A DNA stretch of 17,903 nt, taken from Spirochaetia bacterium. Lineage in GTDB: Bacteria > Spirochaetota > Spirochaetia > Treponematales > Breznakiellaceae. A program made the translations under genes and the position numbers. The notes under the pieces are model-generated. The model made no database searches. It saw only the letters and a list, made by a program, of their open reading frames with translations, and was not told the origin of the DNA. The stretch covers positions 1 through 17,903 of the forward strand of contig BNUX01000060.1 of NCBI GenBank assembly GCA_025997675.1, written 5' to 3'. Below, in pieces: positions 1 through 7,466 of this stretch. Numbering within the stretch: the stretch's first letter is position 1; every line of letters starts with the position of its first letter.

Positions 1-674
1 AGACCGTTCTGCGTTTTTTCAATTCCTTTCACGCCATTGTTCAAATACAAATGAATGTCATTTCTCCGCAGATGGCGATGAACATCACCGGCCATCTCAT
101 AATCCAGCGGCGGGATAAGCTGCTCCGACATCTCAACAACACTAACATCAAGCCCGGCATGTTTTAAATTCTCCGCCATTTCCACGCCGATAAATCCGCC
201 GCCGACAACCGCCGCCGTTTTAGGATGGTTTTTCAGAATAAACTGCTTAATACTATCCGTATCAGCCACATTGCGCAGGGTAAATACGCCGGGTAAATCC
301 ACTCCGGGAAGCGCCGGAAGAATAGGCGATGCGCCGGGGGAAAGAATCAGTTTGTCATAGCTTTCTGTATAAATCTCACCGGTTTGCAGATTTTTTACTT
401 CAAGCTTTTTTTCTGCCGGATGAATGGCAGTCACCTCGCTGAACACCCTCACATCCACATTGAACCGGGCATGAAAGCTTTCCGGCGTTTGCAGCAGCAA
501 CTCGTCCCGTTCCTCAATTACACCGCCGATGTAATAGGGCAGCCCGCAGTTCGCGAAAGAAATGTGTTCCCCGCGCTCAAATAAAATGATCTCCCCCTGC
601 TCGTCCAATCTGCGCAGCCGTGCTGCGGCAGTCGCGCCTCCGGCTACCCCGCCGACAATAAGAACTTTAAGCAT
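1..674 (-). CDS. CoA-disulfide reductase / NADH oxidase-like FAD-dependent oxidoreductase, N-terminal part (cut by window edge)
   Basis: Only the first 224 codons are in the window. The protein opens with an FAD-binding Rossmann motif (VGGVAGGATAAARLRR, residues 7-22). It carries the family's single redox cysteine at Cys43 in FANCGLPYYIGG, which marks the CoA-disulfide reductase / NADH oxidase / persulfide reductase branch of the pyridine nucleotide-disulfide oxidoreductases. A second nucleotide-binding loop, VVGGGFIGVEMAENL, lies near residues 160-174 and should bind NAD(P)H. Known members reduce CoA disulfide, polysulfide or oxygen in the cytoplasm. A C-terminal rhodanese domain, common in this branch, would lie outside the window. 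ATG 674 is chosen because GGAGA at 683-687 sits 8 nt upstream; in-frame ATGs at 689 and 695 lie at or beyond that site. It is preceded by its own promoter and a palindrome. The family is secure, the exact substrate is not. Confidence 0.9.
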   Translation of the reverse strand, partial: MLKVLIVGGVAGGATAAARLRRLDEQGEIILFERGEHISFANCGLPYYIGGVIEERDELLLQTPESFHARFNVDVRVFSEVTAIHPAEKKLEVKNLQTGEIYTESYDKLILSPGASPILPALPGVDLPGVFTLRNVADTDSIKQFILKNHPKTAAVVGGGFIGVEMAENLKHAGLDVSVVEMSEQLIPPLDYEMAGDVHRHLRRNDIHLYLNNGVKGIEKTQNG

Positions 675-714
675 TTTAGTATTCTCCATCCGCATCTGTA
701 ATTAAGATATTACT

Positions 715-743
715 AATATACTAAATTATATGCCGTTTATCAA
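715..743 (-). promoter_or_regulatory. Sigma70-type promoter for the flavoprotein gene
   Basis: On the minus strand TTGATA (738-743) is followed after exactly 17 nt by TATATT (715-720). This predicts transcription starting near 708, about 34 nt before the ATG at 674. The region is AT-rich. An alternative TATAAT at 725-730 has no matching -35 box. Confidence 0.6.
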
Positions 744-780
744 AAGAGTGAGAACAGTACCCTCCGCCAGCTTGACCTTT

Positions 781-815
781 AGTTGAATCGTGATTATACT
801 AATCATGATTCAACT
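781..815. promoter_or_regulatory. 35-bp near-perfect palindrome, probable operator
   Basis: Left arm AGTTGAATCGTGATTA (781-796) and right arm TAATCATGATTCAACT (800-815) are reverse complements at 15 of 16 positions, around a TAC centre. Within it are two copies of AATCRTGATT (786-795 and 801-810), themselves palindromic and 15 bp apart. It lies between the end of the sulfite-reductase-like gene (834) and the flavoprotein promoter, centred about 90 bp upstream of the predicted start of transcription. No T-tract follows it on the minus strand, so an operator fits better than a terminator. The regulator is unknown. Confidence 0.6.
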
Positions 816-833
816 AATCGATAGGGGTAAAAA

Positions 834-1520
834 TCAGAGAACCGACTCTAAATGCTTTTTAAAGGGTTCAATGCCAACACGCTCCAAAAGTTTTCCCAAC
901 CGTTCACCCTTATTCGCATTAGTTTTAAAAAAAGCAACCGCCGCCTCAATTACCTTTAAAACATCCTTCTTATCCTTCAACACGGGCAATATGGTTTTAC
1001 CAATTCGTATTTCACGCCCAAAACAACCGCCGAAATAGAAAAGATATCCGTGACCAACACCTCGTATGCCGATATCGTTTGCTTCAACTCTAACACAGTT
1101 GTTTTGACATCCCGTTATGGCTATTTTTAGTTTTGCGGGCAGTTCCTGTCCAAAATAGAGCTTGTGTATTTCCCTGGCAAGCCCGCTTGTTTCGATTTGC
1201 CCAAACTTACAAACCGAAGCCCCCAAACAAGCCAATACCGTTCTGACCCGGGGACCGCCAATAAAAGTACTAATATTCTCATCGGCTATCATCTTTAGAA
1301 CAGCCTCAACATTGACATCAGAAATAGAGGGAATTTCAATTTGCTGGCGGGATGTAAGATGAATTACGGAGTCGCCGTACTTCTCAGCAATTTCTATGGC
1401 TTTCCGTACATACGTTGTATCCATAGTTCCACCGGACATACATAACCTTAAAGAAAACTTGTCCGTTTCCACCTGCTGGAAAAAACCCTTTGGTTTTAAA
1501 GCCGCAGCATCAATTTCCAT
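834..1520 (-). CDS. Small siroheme/[4Fe-4S] nitrite/sulfite reductase-like protein
   Basis: A 228-residue protein with the ligand pattern of the nitrite/sulfite reductase family: Cys98-X5-Cys104 and Cys138-X3-Cys142 (GCQNNC), which bind the coupled siroheme and 4Fe-4S cluster. An upstream ferredoxin-like half-domain includes TSRQQIEI (residues 56-63), where the arginine matches a conserved substrate/siroheme contact. It is about half the length of assimilatory sulfite reductases, so it belongs with the small one-domain anaerobic homologues whose substrate is mostly undetermined. ATG 1520 is preferred over an upstream TTG at 1535 because GGAGG at 1528-1532 lies 7 nt before it and the predicted transcript starts near 1535. 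The next gene downstream is a CoA-disulfide-reductase-like flavoprotein, which suggests a shared role in sulfur or redox chemistry (inference). Confidence 0.88.
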   Translation of the reverse strand: MEIDAAALKPKGFFQQVETDKFSLRLCMSGGTMDTTYVRKAIEIAEKYGDSVIHLTSRQQIEIPSISDVNVEAVLKMIADENISTFIGGPRVRTVLACLGASVCKFGQIETSGLAREIHKLYFGQELPAKLKIAITGCQNNCVRVEANDIGIRGVGHGYLFYFGGCFGREIRIGKTILPVLKDKKDVLKVIEAAVAFFKTNANKGERLGKLLERVGIEPFKKHLESVL

Positions 1521-1541
1521 ATTTGCACCCTCCAAAAAAAG

Positions 1542-1570
1542 ATTCTATCAAAGGCCGGATGTTTTGTCAA
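1542..1570 (-). promoter_or_regulatory. Strong sigma70-type promoter for the sulfite reductase-like gene
   Basis: On the minus strand TTGACA (1565-1570), a 17-nt spacer and TAGAAT (1542-1547) give a perfect -35 and a five-of-six -10. The -35 box overlaps the stop codon of the upstream protease gene. Transcription would start near 1535, leaving a leader of about 15 nt that is mostly the ribosome-binding site. Confidence 0.75.
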
Positions 1571-2040
1571 GGGGACTGTATCGCGGATAAATCTATCTTG
1601 GTAAGAGAAGGCGGTGTGGCAAACGAGAAAAGGGTGTTATCGTTTCCGTTAGACAGCACGAAATCTCCCAGTGCGATAAGGTCCATGCCGATGATCATGT
1701 GAATATCGGAATTTGGGTCGGGGTTAAACGGGCACACCGCCACTTTTAAGTCTTTATACGCGCCTAATTCCGGTATTTCCAGGTGGACAACAACAATGTC
1801 TGTTTGATTTACGCCGTGGGCGCCACCGATACCGGTTTGGTAAATCGGTTGCAGATTGAGTAAATTTGCCATATAGGGAGTGATGGCCGACATTTGTGCG
1901 CCGGTATCCCACAAGGCTTTTGTCGGTTCCGGCTTGTTCTCTCTCGATGAGACCGTATATAGGTATACGGCAGTAGCTATTCTGGAAGGTATGTTTGCAA
2001 ACTGACACCGGAGTATACGGCGGTTAGAAAATTCTGGCAT
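1567..2040 (-). CDS. Retropepsin-like aspartic protease family protein
   Basis: About 157 residues. ALWDTGAQMSAI carries the catalytic DTG(A) motif at Asp45. The C-terminal part has IIGMDLIALGDFVLSN, the typical second half of single-domain bacterial retropepsin-like proteins. Such proteins have one DTG and act as dimers; cellular roles of the bacterial members are mostly unknown. No signal peptide or membrane segment is evident, so it is probably cytoplasmic. ATG 2040 overlaps the end of the DUF5678-like gene (stop at 2024), which implies translational coupling; a TTG at 2064 in the same frame is an alternative start. No clear ribosome-binding site precedes either start, in keeping with coupling. 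Confidence 0.8.
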   Translation of the reverse strand: MPEFSNRRILRCQFANIPSRIATAVYLYTVSSRENKPEPTKALWDTGAQMSAITPYMANLLNLQPIYQTGIGGAHGVNQTDIVVVHLEIPELGAYKDLKVAVCPFNPDPNSDIHMIIGMDLIALGDFVLSNGNDNTLFSFATPPSLTKIDLSAIQSP

Positions 2041-2266
2041 ATACGAATGGAGAAAGCCATACAATATCGTCCTCTGGCCGTTCAGGGACCTTCTGGATCA
2101 TGAAATGTCCGGGTTCGTAGGTTTTAATCGCGTCACGGTAAGCATTTCCTACATCATCATAGACACCAACGATCCGCTCGTCTACGACCACTAGTTCTTT
2201 GTTGGGATATTTTTCTCGGAGGGTATCCTTATTGGCTTCAACAAAGGCTTTTTCCCGCTCAAACAT
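2024..2266 (-). CDS. DUF5678-like small protein, partner of the retropepsin-like protease
   Basis: About 80 residues. The pattern of a helical start (FEREKAFVEANKDTLREKYPN), a strand (KELVVVDERIVGVYDD), a helix (GNAYRDAIK) and a terminal KVPERPED segment resembles DUF5678 proteins, which are often encoded directly before a retropepsin-like protease as here. The function is unknown. ATG 2266 is chosen because the predicted promoter (2290-2318) starts transcription near 2283 and GAGGAG at 2277-2282 precedes this ATG by 10 nt. Upstream in-frame ATG 2302 and TTG 2308 lie inside the promoter. The 3' end overlaps the protease gene by 17 nt. Confidence 0.7.
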   Translation of the reverse strand: MFEREKAFVEANKDTLREKYPNKELVVVDERIVGVYDDVGNAYRDAIKTYEPGHFMIQKVPERPEDDIVWLSPFVYARIF

Positions 2267-2289
2267 AACCTTTTGGCTCCTCATCATTA

Positions 2290-2318
2290 AAGATAAGCTC
2301 ATTTTCAAGCCCTGTCAA
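2290..2318 (-). promoter_or_regulatory. Sigma70-type promoter for the DUF5678-protease pair
   Basis: On the minus strand TTGACA (2313-2318) is separated by 17 nt from TATCTT (2290-2295). The -35 lies just after the UPF0210 stop region, so the pair can be transcribed apart from the upstream cluster. The predicted leader to ATG 2266 is about 17 nt. Confidence 0.55.
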
Positions 2319-2320
2319 GC

Positions 2321-3682
2321 TTAATTCCTAAAGCTATGTATAGGAGCAGGAATCCTACCCCCCCGGTTAATAAACGCATCACTCCCCGCGCTGTTCACCG
2401 CCATAATAGGCGCGCCCCCCAGGAGCCCGCCGAACTCCGCCCAGTCACCGGCCTTTTTCCCCGGCACCGGGATAACCCGCACGGCGGTAGTTTTGTTGTT
2501 CACCATGCCGATAGCCATTTCGTCGGCGATGATGGCGGCAATGGTGGCGGCACTGGTGTCCCCGGGAAGGGCTATCATGTCCAGGCCCACGGAACAGACG
2601 CTGGTCATAGCTTCCAGTTTGTCCAGGTTGATGGTTCCCGCTTTGACGGCGGCCACCATGCCCTCGTCTTCGGAGACCGGGATGAAGGCACCGGAAAAGC
2701 CGCCCACGTGGGTGGAGGCCATCACCCCGCCCTTCTTCACCATATCGGTGAGCATGGCCAGGGCGGCGGTGGTGCCGTGGGTGCCGGCGGATTCCAGACC
2801 CATCTCTTCCAGGATGCGGGCCACCGAATCCCCCACCGCCGGAGTGGGCGCCAGGGACAGGTCCAGGATGCCGAAGGGTACCCCAAGACGTTTTGCCGCC
2901 TCCATCCCCACCAGTTGGCCCATGCGGGTTATCTTAAAGGCGGTCTTCTTGATAGTATCCGCCAGTTCGTCAAAGCTGGCCCCCCGGTGGGATTCCAGGG
3001 CGGCCTTTACCACCCCGGGGCCGGAGACCCCCACGTTGAGGCAGCTCTCCCCCTCCCCGGGACCGTGGAACGCGCCGGCCATGAAGGGGTTGTCCTCCGG
3101 GGCGTTGCAGAACACCACCAGCTTGGCGCAGCCCAGGCCGTCACGGTCCGCCGTTAGTTTTGCTGCGGCCTTCACTATCTCCCCCATGCGGCGCACCGCA
3201 TCCATGTTGATGCCGCTCTTGGTACTGGCCACATTTACTGAGGCGCAGACCCGGTCGGTTACCGAAAGCGCCTCGGGGATGGAGTCCACCAGGCGGCGGT
3301 CCCCGGTAGAAAAGCCCTTCTGCACCAGGGCGGAAAAGCCGCCCACAAAGTCGATGGCAAGTTCCTTGGCCACCTCGTCCAGGGTCTGTGCGTAGGGGGT
3401 GTATTGTTCGTCATCCGAGGAAGCGGCAATAAGCGCTATCGGCGTAACCGACACCCGTTTGTTGATGATGGGTATGCCGTACTCCACTTCAATTTCCCGG
3501 CCCACCTTGACCAGGGGGCCCGCTACCTTGAGGAGCTTCTCTCGGATACGGCGGCGGGTTTCGGCGCCTGTGGCGGCGGCGCAGTCCAGAAGGGAGACCC
3601 CCAGGGTGATGGCCCGGATGTCCAGCTTGTGCCGCATAAACATGTCCACGGTTTCCCGTATTTCGTATGGGGTAAACAGCAT
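2321..3682 (-). CDS. UPF0210 / DUF711 (PFL family) protein
   Basis: A 453-residue protein, the normal full length of the UPF0210/DUF711 family. It begins [15 protein letters not shown] and has the glycine-rich C-terminal half of the family ([24 protein letters not shown] and [13 protein letters not shown]). Structures exist for family members but the reaction is not established; distant similarity to pyruvate formate-lyase-like folds gave the PFL family label. No signal peptide, so probably cytoplasmic. The start at 3682 is supported by AGGA 8 nt upstream and by the 2-nt gap to the ACT-domain gene, its conserved partner in many bacteria. The two are almost certainly co-transcribed. Confidence 0.93.
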   Translation of the reverse strand: MLFTPYEIRETVDMFMRHKLDIRAITLGVSLLDCAAATGAETRRRIREKLLKVAGPLVKVGREIEVEYGIPIINKRVSVTPIALIAASSDDEQYTPYAQTLDEVAKELAIDFVGGFSALVQKGFSTGDRRLVDSIPEALSVTDRVCASVNVASTKSGINMDAVRRMGEIVKAAAKLTADRDGLGCAKLVVFCNAPEDNPFMAGAFHGPGEGESCLNVGVSGPGVVKAALESHRGASFDELADTIKKTAFKITRMGQLVGMEAAKRLGVPFGILDLSLAPTPAVGDSVARILEEMGLESAGTHGTTAALAMLTDMVKKGGVMASTHVGGFSGAFIPVSEDEGMVAAVKAGTINLDKLEAMTSVCSVGLDMIALPGDTSAATIAAIIADEMAIGMVNNKTTAVRVIPVPGKKAGDWAEFGGLLGGAPIMAVNSAGSDAFINRGGRIPAPIHSFRN

Positions 3683-3684
3683 TA

Positions 3685-3954
3685 CTAAATCCTGTGCATG
3701 GCGGAAAAGACCCGTTCGTGCATGACGCTGATGGAGACATGCACCTCCGTCCCCAGAAGGGACAGCTCTTCCTTAATCGTTTCCAGGGCAGTGCTGCTCC
3801 GGGAAAGATCCACCGTCATCACCATTACAAAATTACCCGACAGTACGGTTTGGTTGACATCCTCAATGTTGATATTCCTATCCGCTAAAAAGGCGCTGAC
3901 CTTGGCGATGATACCGACCTGATCCGTACCCACCACGGTGATAACTGCGTTCAT
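3685..3954 (-). CDS. ACT domain-containing protein (UPF0237 family)
   Basis: An 89-residue single ACT domain: [22 protein letters not shown] at the start (strand, ligand-binding glycine turn, helix), then [11 protein letters not shown] and a C-terminal strand [13 protein letters not shown]. This is the UPF0237 type related to the N-terminal ACT of GcvR. It is probably a small-molecule (amino acid) sensor that regulates or stabilises a partner. The 2-nt gap to the UPF0210 gene and the widespread conservation of this pair suggest the two proteins act together. GGAGGA directly upstream of ATG 3954 supports the start. It follows the TPR gene by 18 nt in the same direction. Confidence 0.93.
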   Translation of the reverse strand: MNAVITVVGTDQVGIIAKVSAFLADRNINIEDVNQTVLSGNFVMVMTVDLSRSSTALETIKEELSLLGTEVHVSISVMHERVFSAMHRI

Positions 3955-3972
3955 GACTCCTCCGTTAATGCA

Positions 3973-6012
3973 CTATAGCCCCGAAAGTATCCGCTCCGCT
4001 TCCGCATTGCCCGGATAGTCCGGATTGCCTCTGAGCAGTTCCTCAAGGGAACGTTTCGCCGAATCTTTTTCACCCAGGCTGATATAGGTCTTGCCAAGTT
4101 CCAGGCGGGCATCCCCGTTGGCGGTATCAAGCTTCAGGCACTCAAGGTAGGCGTCCCGGGCTTTTGACAGATTCCCGGAACCTGCCAGAGCCCGGGCCAG
4201 GTTTATCCTGACCGTGGCATTAGCCGGTTCCGCTTGCAACGCCTTTCCGTAGTGTTCCACGCTTTTGTCCCATTGTTCAAGCCGGGCATAAGCGGCCCCC
4301 AGGTTGTTGTTCACCTCAAAGGAATTGGGCTGCTGATCGTAGGCGGCGGTAAGAAGGGACACCGCCTTGTCCGCAACCCCGTTGGACAGATAGAGGCTGC
4401 CCAGGTTGATCCGGGGACGAATGTAGTTGATATCCAGGGAAATCGCCCGGCTATAGGCGGCTACGGCGCCCTCAAAGTCCCCGGCGGTTTCATTGGCAAG
4501 GGCCAGGGTGTAGACGTATACGGCATTGGCAGGGGCCGCAAGGGTGGCTTTTCTGGCGTATTCGATGGCGTCGGCGCCCTTGTTCTGGTTGATCTTAACC
4601 ACCGCCATGTTGTAGTTGGTCTGATCATCGTTGGGGGCAGACTCGAGGGCCTTGGCAAAGGACGCCTCGGCGGCGGCGTAATCATTGGAGGCCATCTGGG
4701 CTACCCCCAGTTCCCGGATCGAGGCCAGGTCGTTGGGGGCATATTGCAGGGCCTTGGTAAAGGCGTCCACCGCACCCTTGGAATCCCCCTTGGAAGAGAG
4801 GATGCGGCCGATTTCCCGGTGGGCGGTGGCGTAATCCGGCTTTACCCCCACGGCCCGGTGGTAGGCGGTAAGGGCATCATCGGGCATCCGCATGGCCCGG
4901 AAGGTACCCCCCAGGTTGTACCAGGCGGCTTCAAAGTTCCGGTTTAAGGCGGCGGTTTTTTCAAAGGACTGCCGGGCGTTGGGATAGTCCCGGTTGGTAA
5001 AATACGCCCGCCCTAAATCAAAGGAATAGAGGTAATTATTGGGGTCCAGCCGTACCGCTTCCTTGAATTCGGCGATGGCGGCCTCGGTCAGGCGGAGATC
5101 CCGGCTCACCTTACCCAGGGTATGGTGGGGCAGGGCTTGGGTGGGGTCCTTCGCAATGGATTGCCGAGCATGGGACGCCGCTTCCTGGGACGCTATCTGC
5201 GCCGCCTCCCGGCCTTCGGGGGTATCCGGCTGCCTAGCAAAGGCCTCGTAATAGGCTTCGGCGATCTCCGCCATTTCCTGGGCTTCGAAGCGGTCCTCCC
5301 CGGCGGGCATTTTCCCCAGGGCTTCGCTAAAGGCTTCCCTGGCGGCGGTAAAATCATTCCGGTTTATGGCTTCCCGTCCCTTGGCAACCAGGGCCTGCAC
5401 TTCCCGCATCTGCGCCTGGATGGCCGCCGATTTCCGGGCCAGTTCTTCTTCTTGGGCTTTCTTCCGGGCCGCTTCCTCGGCGGCGGCGGCCATCCGTTCG
5501 GCTGCCGCTTCCTGACGTTCCACCTCGGCGGCAGCCAGAGCGGCATTTGTCGTCTCCACCACATTAGCCCGCCCCGCTTCCGCCATCGCCCGGACGGCGG
5601 CGGCAGCCTCCGCAGCGGTGGCCCGCGCCAGTTCCGCGTCCAATGCCGCCCGGCGTCCGGCTTCAAGATTCGCCTGGAAGGCCAGGTCATCGGGACTTAG
5701 ATACGGGGAGGACCCGGCTTTATCCCGGCCCTTATCCCGGTGAGCCAGGAGGATCTCCTTCCACAATTCCCGGGCTGCTTTATCGTCTGAATCCGCAATC
5801 AGCAAACGGTCTAAAATATCCAAAGCCCGCTCAAACTCCCCCTGAAAAACATATTCCTGGGCCAGGGTAATGGCATTTGAACGAAGCTGGGCTTCGGTAT
5901 GCTTTGACGGACGGATAAAACCAAAATACGATACGGCTAAAACAATAAGCGCCGCAAAGCCCGCCGAAACACCTATGATAATAATCTTTTTCTTTTTCTT
6001 GTCGTCTACCAT
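3973..6012 (-). CDS. Membrane-anchored TPR-repeat protein with Ala/Glu-rich coiled coil
   Basis: 679 residues. A lysine-rich start (MVDDKKKKK) is followed by one membrane helix at about residues 10-33, a short region, an Ala/Glu/Arg-rich probable coiled coil at about 110-215, then a run of TPR units from roughly residue 280 to the C-terminus with the typical ALxLDPNN, AxYNLG and GKTYISLG spacing. N-in topology would put the coil and TPRs outside the inner membrane, though this is not certain. TPRs form protein-binding scaffolds; the partner is unknown. GAGGGG about 10 nt upstream supports ATG 6012. It lies 18 nt after a second TPR gene, so the two probably form one operon and perhaps one complex. 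Confidence 0.85.
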   Translation of the reverse strand: MVDDKKKKKIIIIGVSAGFAALIVLAVSYFGFIRPSKHTEAQLRSNAITLAQEYVFQGEFERALDILDRLLIADSDDKAARELWKEILLAHRDKGRDKAGSSPYLSPDDLAFQANLEAGRRAALDAELARATAAEAAAAVRAMAEAGRANVVETTNAALAAAEVERQEAAAERMAAAAEEAARKKAQEEELARKSAAIQAQMREVQALVAKGREAINRNDFTAAREAFSEALGKMPAGEDRFEAQEMAEIAEAYYEAFARQPDTPEGREAAQIASQEAASHARQSIAKDPTQALPHHTLGKVSRDLRLTEAAIAEFKEAVRLDPNNYLYSFDLGRAYFTNRDYPNARQSFEKTAALNRNFEAAWYNLGGTFRAMRMPDDALTAYHRAVGVKPDYATAHREIGRILSSKGDSKGAVDAFTKALQYAPNDLASIRELGVAQMASNDYAAAEASFAKALESAPNDDQTNYNMAVVKINQNKGADAIEYARKATLAAPANAVYVYTLALANETAGDFEGAVAAYSRAISLDINYIRPRINLGSLYLSNGVADKAVSLLTAAYDQQPNSFEVNNNLGAAYARLEQWDKSVEHYGKALQAEPANATVRINLARALAGSGNLSKARDAYLECLKLDTANGDARLELGKTYISLGEKDSAKRSLEELLRGNPDYPGNAEAERILSGL

Positions 6013-6030
6013 TATCTCAAACCCCTCTGC

Positions 6031-6735
6031 TTATTCCAATTCAAATTCACCGTCATATCCCAGCACATCCTCGCTCCCCGAGGAAAGCCCCTTAGTTTCA
6101 TCCGCCGCGGACTGGAGGGAGGCGGCGGCCTCCTCAAGTATCCGCCGTTTCCGCTCCGCCTCCGCAGCAGCCTGGGCCTCCGCCAGGATACGCTCCCGTT
6201 CCGCGGTGGCAAAATCCGCCCGGATTGCAAATAGGAGCTGTTGTATCCTCCCCTGCTTAGGGGAGCCGGGCTCCAGGGAAAGGTAGGATTCGTAGTCCGC
6301 AATGGCTTCCTGGAGGGCCTGCCTGGTCAGCCGGGCATTGGCCCGGTTAAGGTAGGCCGATGCATAGGCGGGGTCCGCAGCCAGGGCCTGGGTATAGAAC
6401 TCCTCCGCCTGGGGTATATTGTTCTTTGCATAATAGATATTGCCCAGATTAAACGCAATGAGGGCGGTATCCCGCCCCGCCAGGGGAAGCGCCCGGCGAT
6501 ATACCACGATAGCCTCATCCAGGCGCTGCAACTGCTGGTAGGATACCCCCAGGTAGAGGAAGGCCCGGATATTGCCCGGATCCTCCGCCACCGCCGATTC
6601 AAGGTAAGCCAAGGCCTCCTGGGGCTTGTTATGCAGAAAAAGCTCCTCACCCTGGGTAAAAGAACTCTGTCCATACACCGCAAGCGCCATCACTATAAAC
6701 CAAAGGGTTACAAACGATTTTTTCCCCAAAAACAC
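6031..6735 (-). CDS. Exported TPR-repeat protein
   Basis: About 234 residues from GTG 6735. A Lys-Lys start and hydrophobic stretch (FVTLWFIVMALAVYG) form a signal peptide or anchor. Four or so TPR units follow (for example AFLYLGVSYQQLQRLDEAIV, AFNLGNIYYAKNNIPQAEEF, AYLNRANARLTRQALQEAI). The protein ends in an Ala/Glu-rich helix and an acidic tail (GYDGEFELE). GTG 6735 has GGAG 6 nt upstream and puts the signal peptide at the N-terminus. The frame stays open to an upstream GTG at 6792, but that start would add about 19 residues with no ribosome-binding site and a poor signal-peptide layout. It is the first gene of the minus-strand cluster with the larger TPR protein. Confidence 0.78.
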   Translation of the reverse strand: MFLGKKSFVTLWFIVMALAVYGQSSFTQGEELFLHNKPQEALAYLESAVAEDPGNIRAFLYLGVSYQQLQRLDEAIVVYRRALPLAGRDTALIAFNLGNIYYAKNNIPQAEEFYTQALAADPAYASAYLNRANARLTRQALQEAIADYESYLSLEPGSPKQGRIQQLLFAIRADFATAERERILAEAQAAAEAERKRRILEEAAASLQSAADETKGLSSGSEDVLGYDGEFELE

Positions 6736-6848
6736 CCGCCGCTCCTGGTCATACGCATAGTTCTTATATATACTTAGGGTCAAATATACCACATTCTGTT
6801 AGGAAACGTAATGACCTGTCTTATTATCGGCACAATAGAAGGGCGATT

Positions 6849-7466
6849 ATGAAAATCCTCTGTATTTCCGATCAAATTGATCCCCTGGTCTATTCATCTT
6901 CCATAAGGGAACGTTTCAAAGGTATTGACCTGATCCTCAGCGCCGGGGACCTGCCCCTGGATTACCTGGATTTTGTGATCTCCAGCCTGAACCGGCCCCT
7001 GCTGTTTGTATTCGGCAACCACGATCCGGAGGATCTTACCCGCGGTTACGGCGCCATCCATGTAGGTTCCCGGGTAATTATTGAAGAAGGGGTCATCGTT
7101 GCCGGGCTGGGGGGCTCCATCCGGTATAACCAGGGGGATAACCAGTACACTGATTTTCAGATGTATCTGGAAATTTGCAAGTTGATCCCCGCCCTGCTCT
7201 TTAACCGCCTCTTCCGGGGGCGTTTCCTGGACGTACTCCTGACCCATGCCGCCCCCGAAGGTATCCACGATAAGCCGGACCCCTGCCATCGGGGCTTCAA
7301 GGCCTTTCTCTGGTTCATGCGGACCTTTCACCCAAAATATTTGATCCACGGCCATATCCATCTCTACGATTTTTCCGAAGTGCGGAAGAGCGTCTACCAA
7401 AAAACCCAGGTGATAAACGCCTACAGCCATTATGTCATTGATACAGAGGAAAGCGGTACATTATGA
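6849..7466 (+). CDS. Calcineurin-like metallophosphoesterase
   Basis: 205 residues with the metallophosphoesterase motifs in order: SD (Asp8), SAGDLP (Asp34), FGNHD (Asn57-His58-Asp59), LLTHAAP and a C-terminal HGHIH. These place it in the two-metal phosphoesterase superfamily, which hydrolyses phosphate mono- or diesters; the substrate cannot be predicted. The first motif is DQI where DxH is usual, so one metal ligand may be missing or replaced, as in some superfamily branches. GAAGGG upstream supports ATG 6849. The stop overlaps the start of the next gene (ATGA at 7463-7466), so the three plus-strand genes are translationally coupled. It is transcribed divergently from the TPR operon. Confidence 0.88.
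   Translation: MKILCISDQIDPLVYSSSIRERFKGIDLILSAGDLPLDYLDFVISSLNRPLLFVFGNHDPEDLTRGYGAIHVGSRVIIEEGVIVAGLGGSIRYNQGDNQYTDFQMYLEICKLIPALLFNRLFRGRFLDVLLTHAAPEGIHDKPDPCHRGFKAFLWFMRTFHPKYLIHGHIHLYDFSEVRKSVYQKTQVINAYSHYVIDTEESGTL

Noticed and set aside
781..815. Palindrome as a terminator of the sulfite reductase-like gene
   Set aside because: No T-run follows on the minus strand and the arms are AT-rich with a 3-nt loop. An operator is a better explanation.
2336..3395. Long plus-strand open frames opposite the UPF0210 gene
   Set aside because: Shadows of a high-GC coding gene. They have no family pattern and low-complexity His/Gly or Ser/Arg composition.
6754..6783. TTGACC-N18-TATGCG as promoter of the TPR operon
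   Set aside because: The -10 matches poorly and the leader to GTG 6735 would be only about 12 nt. Plausible but too weak to list.
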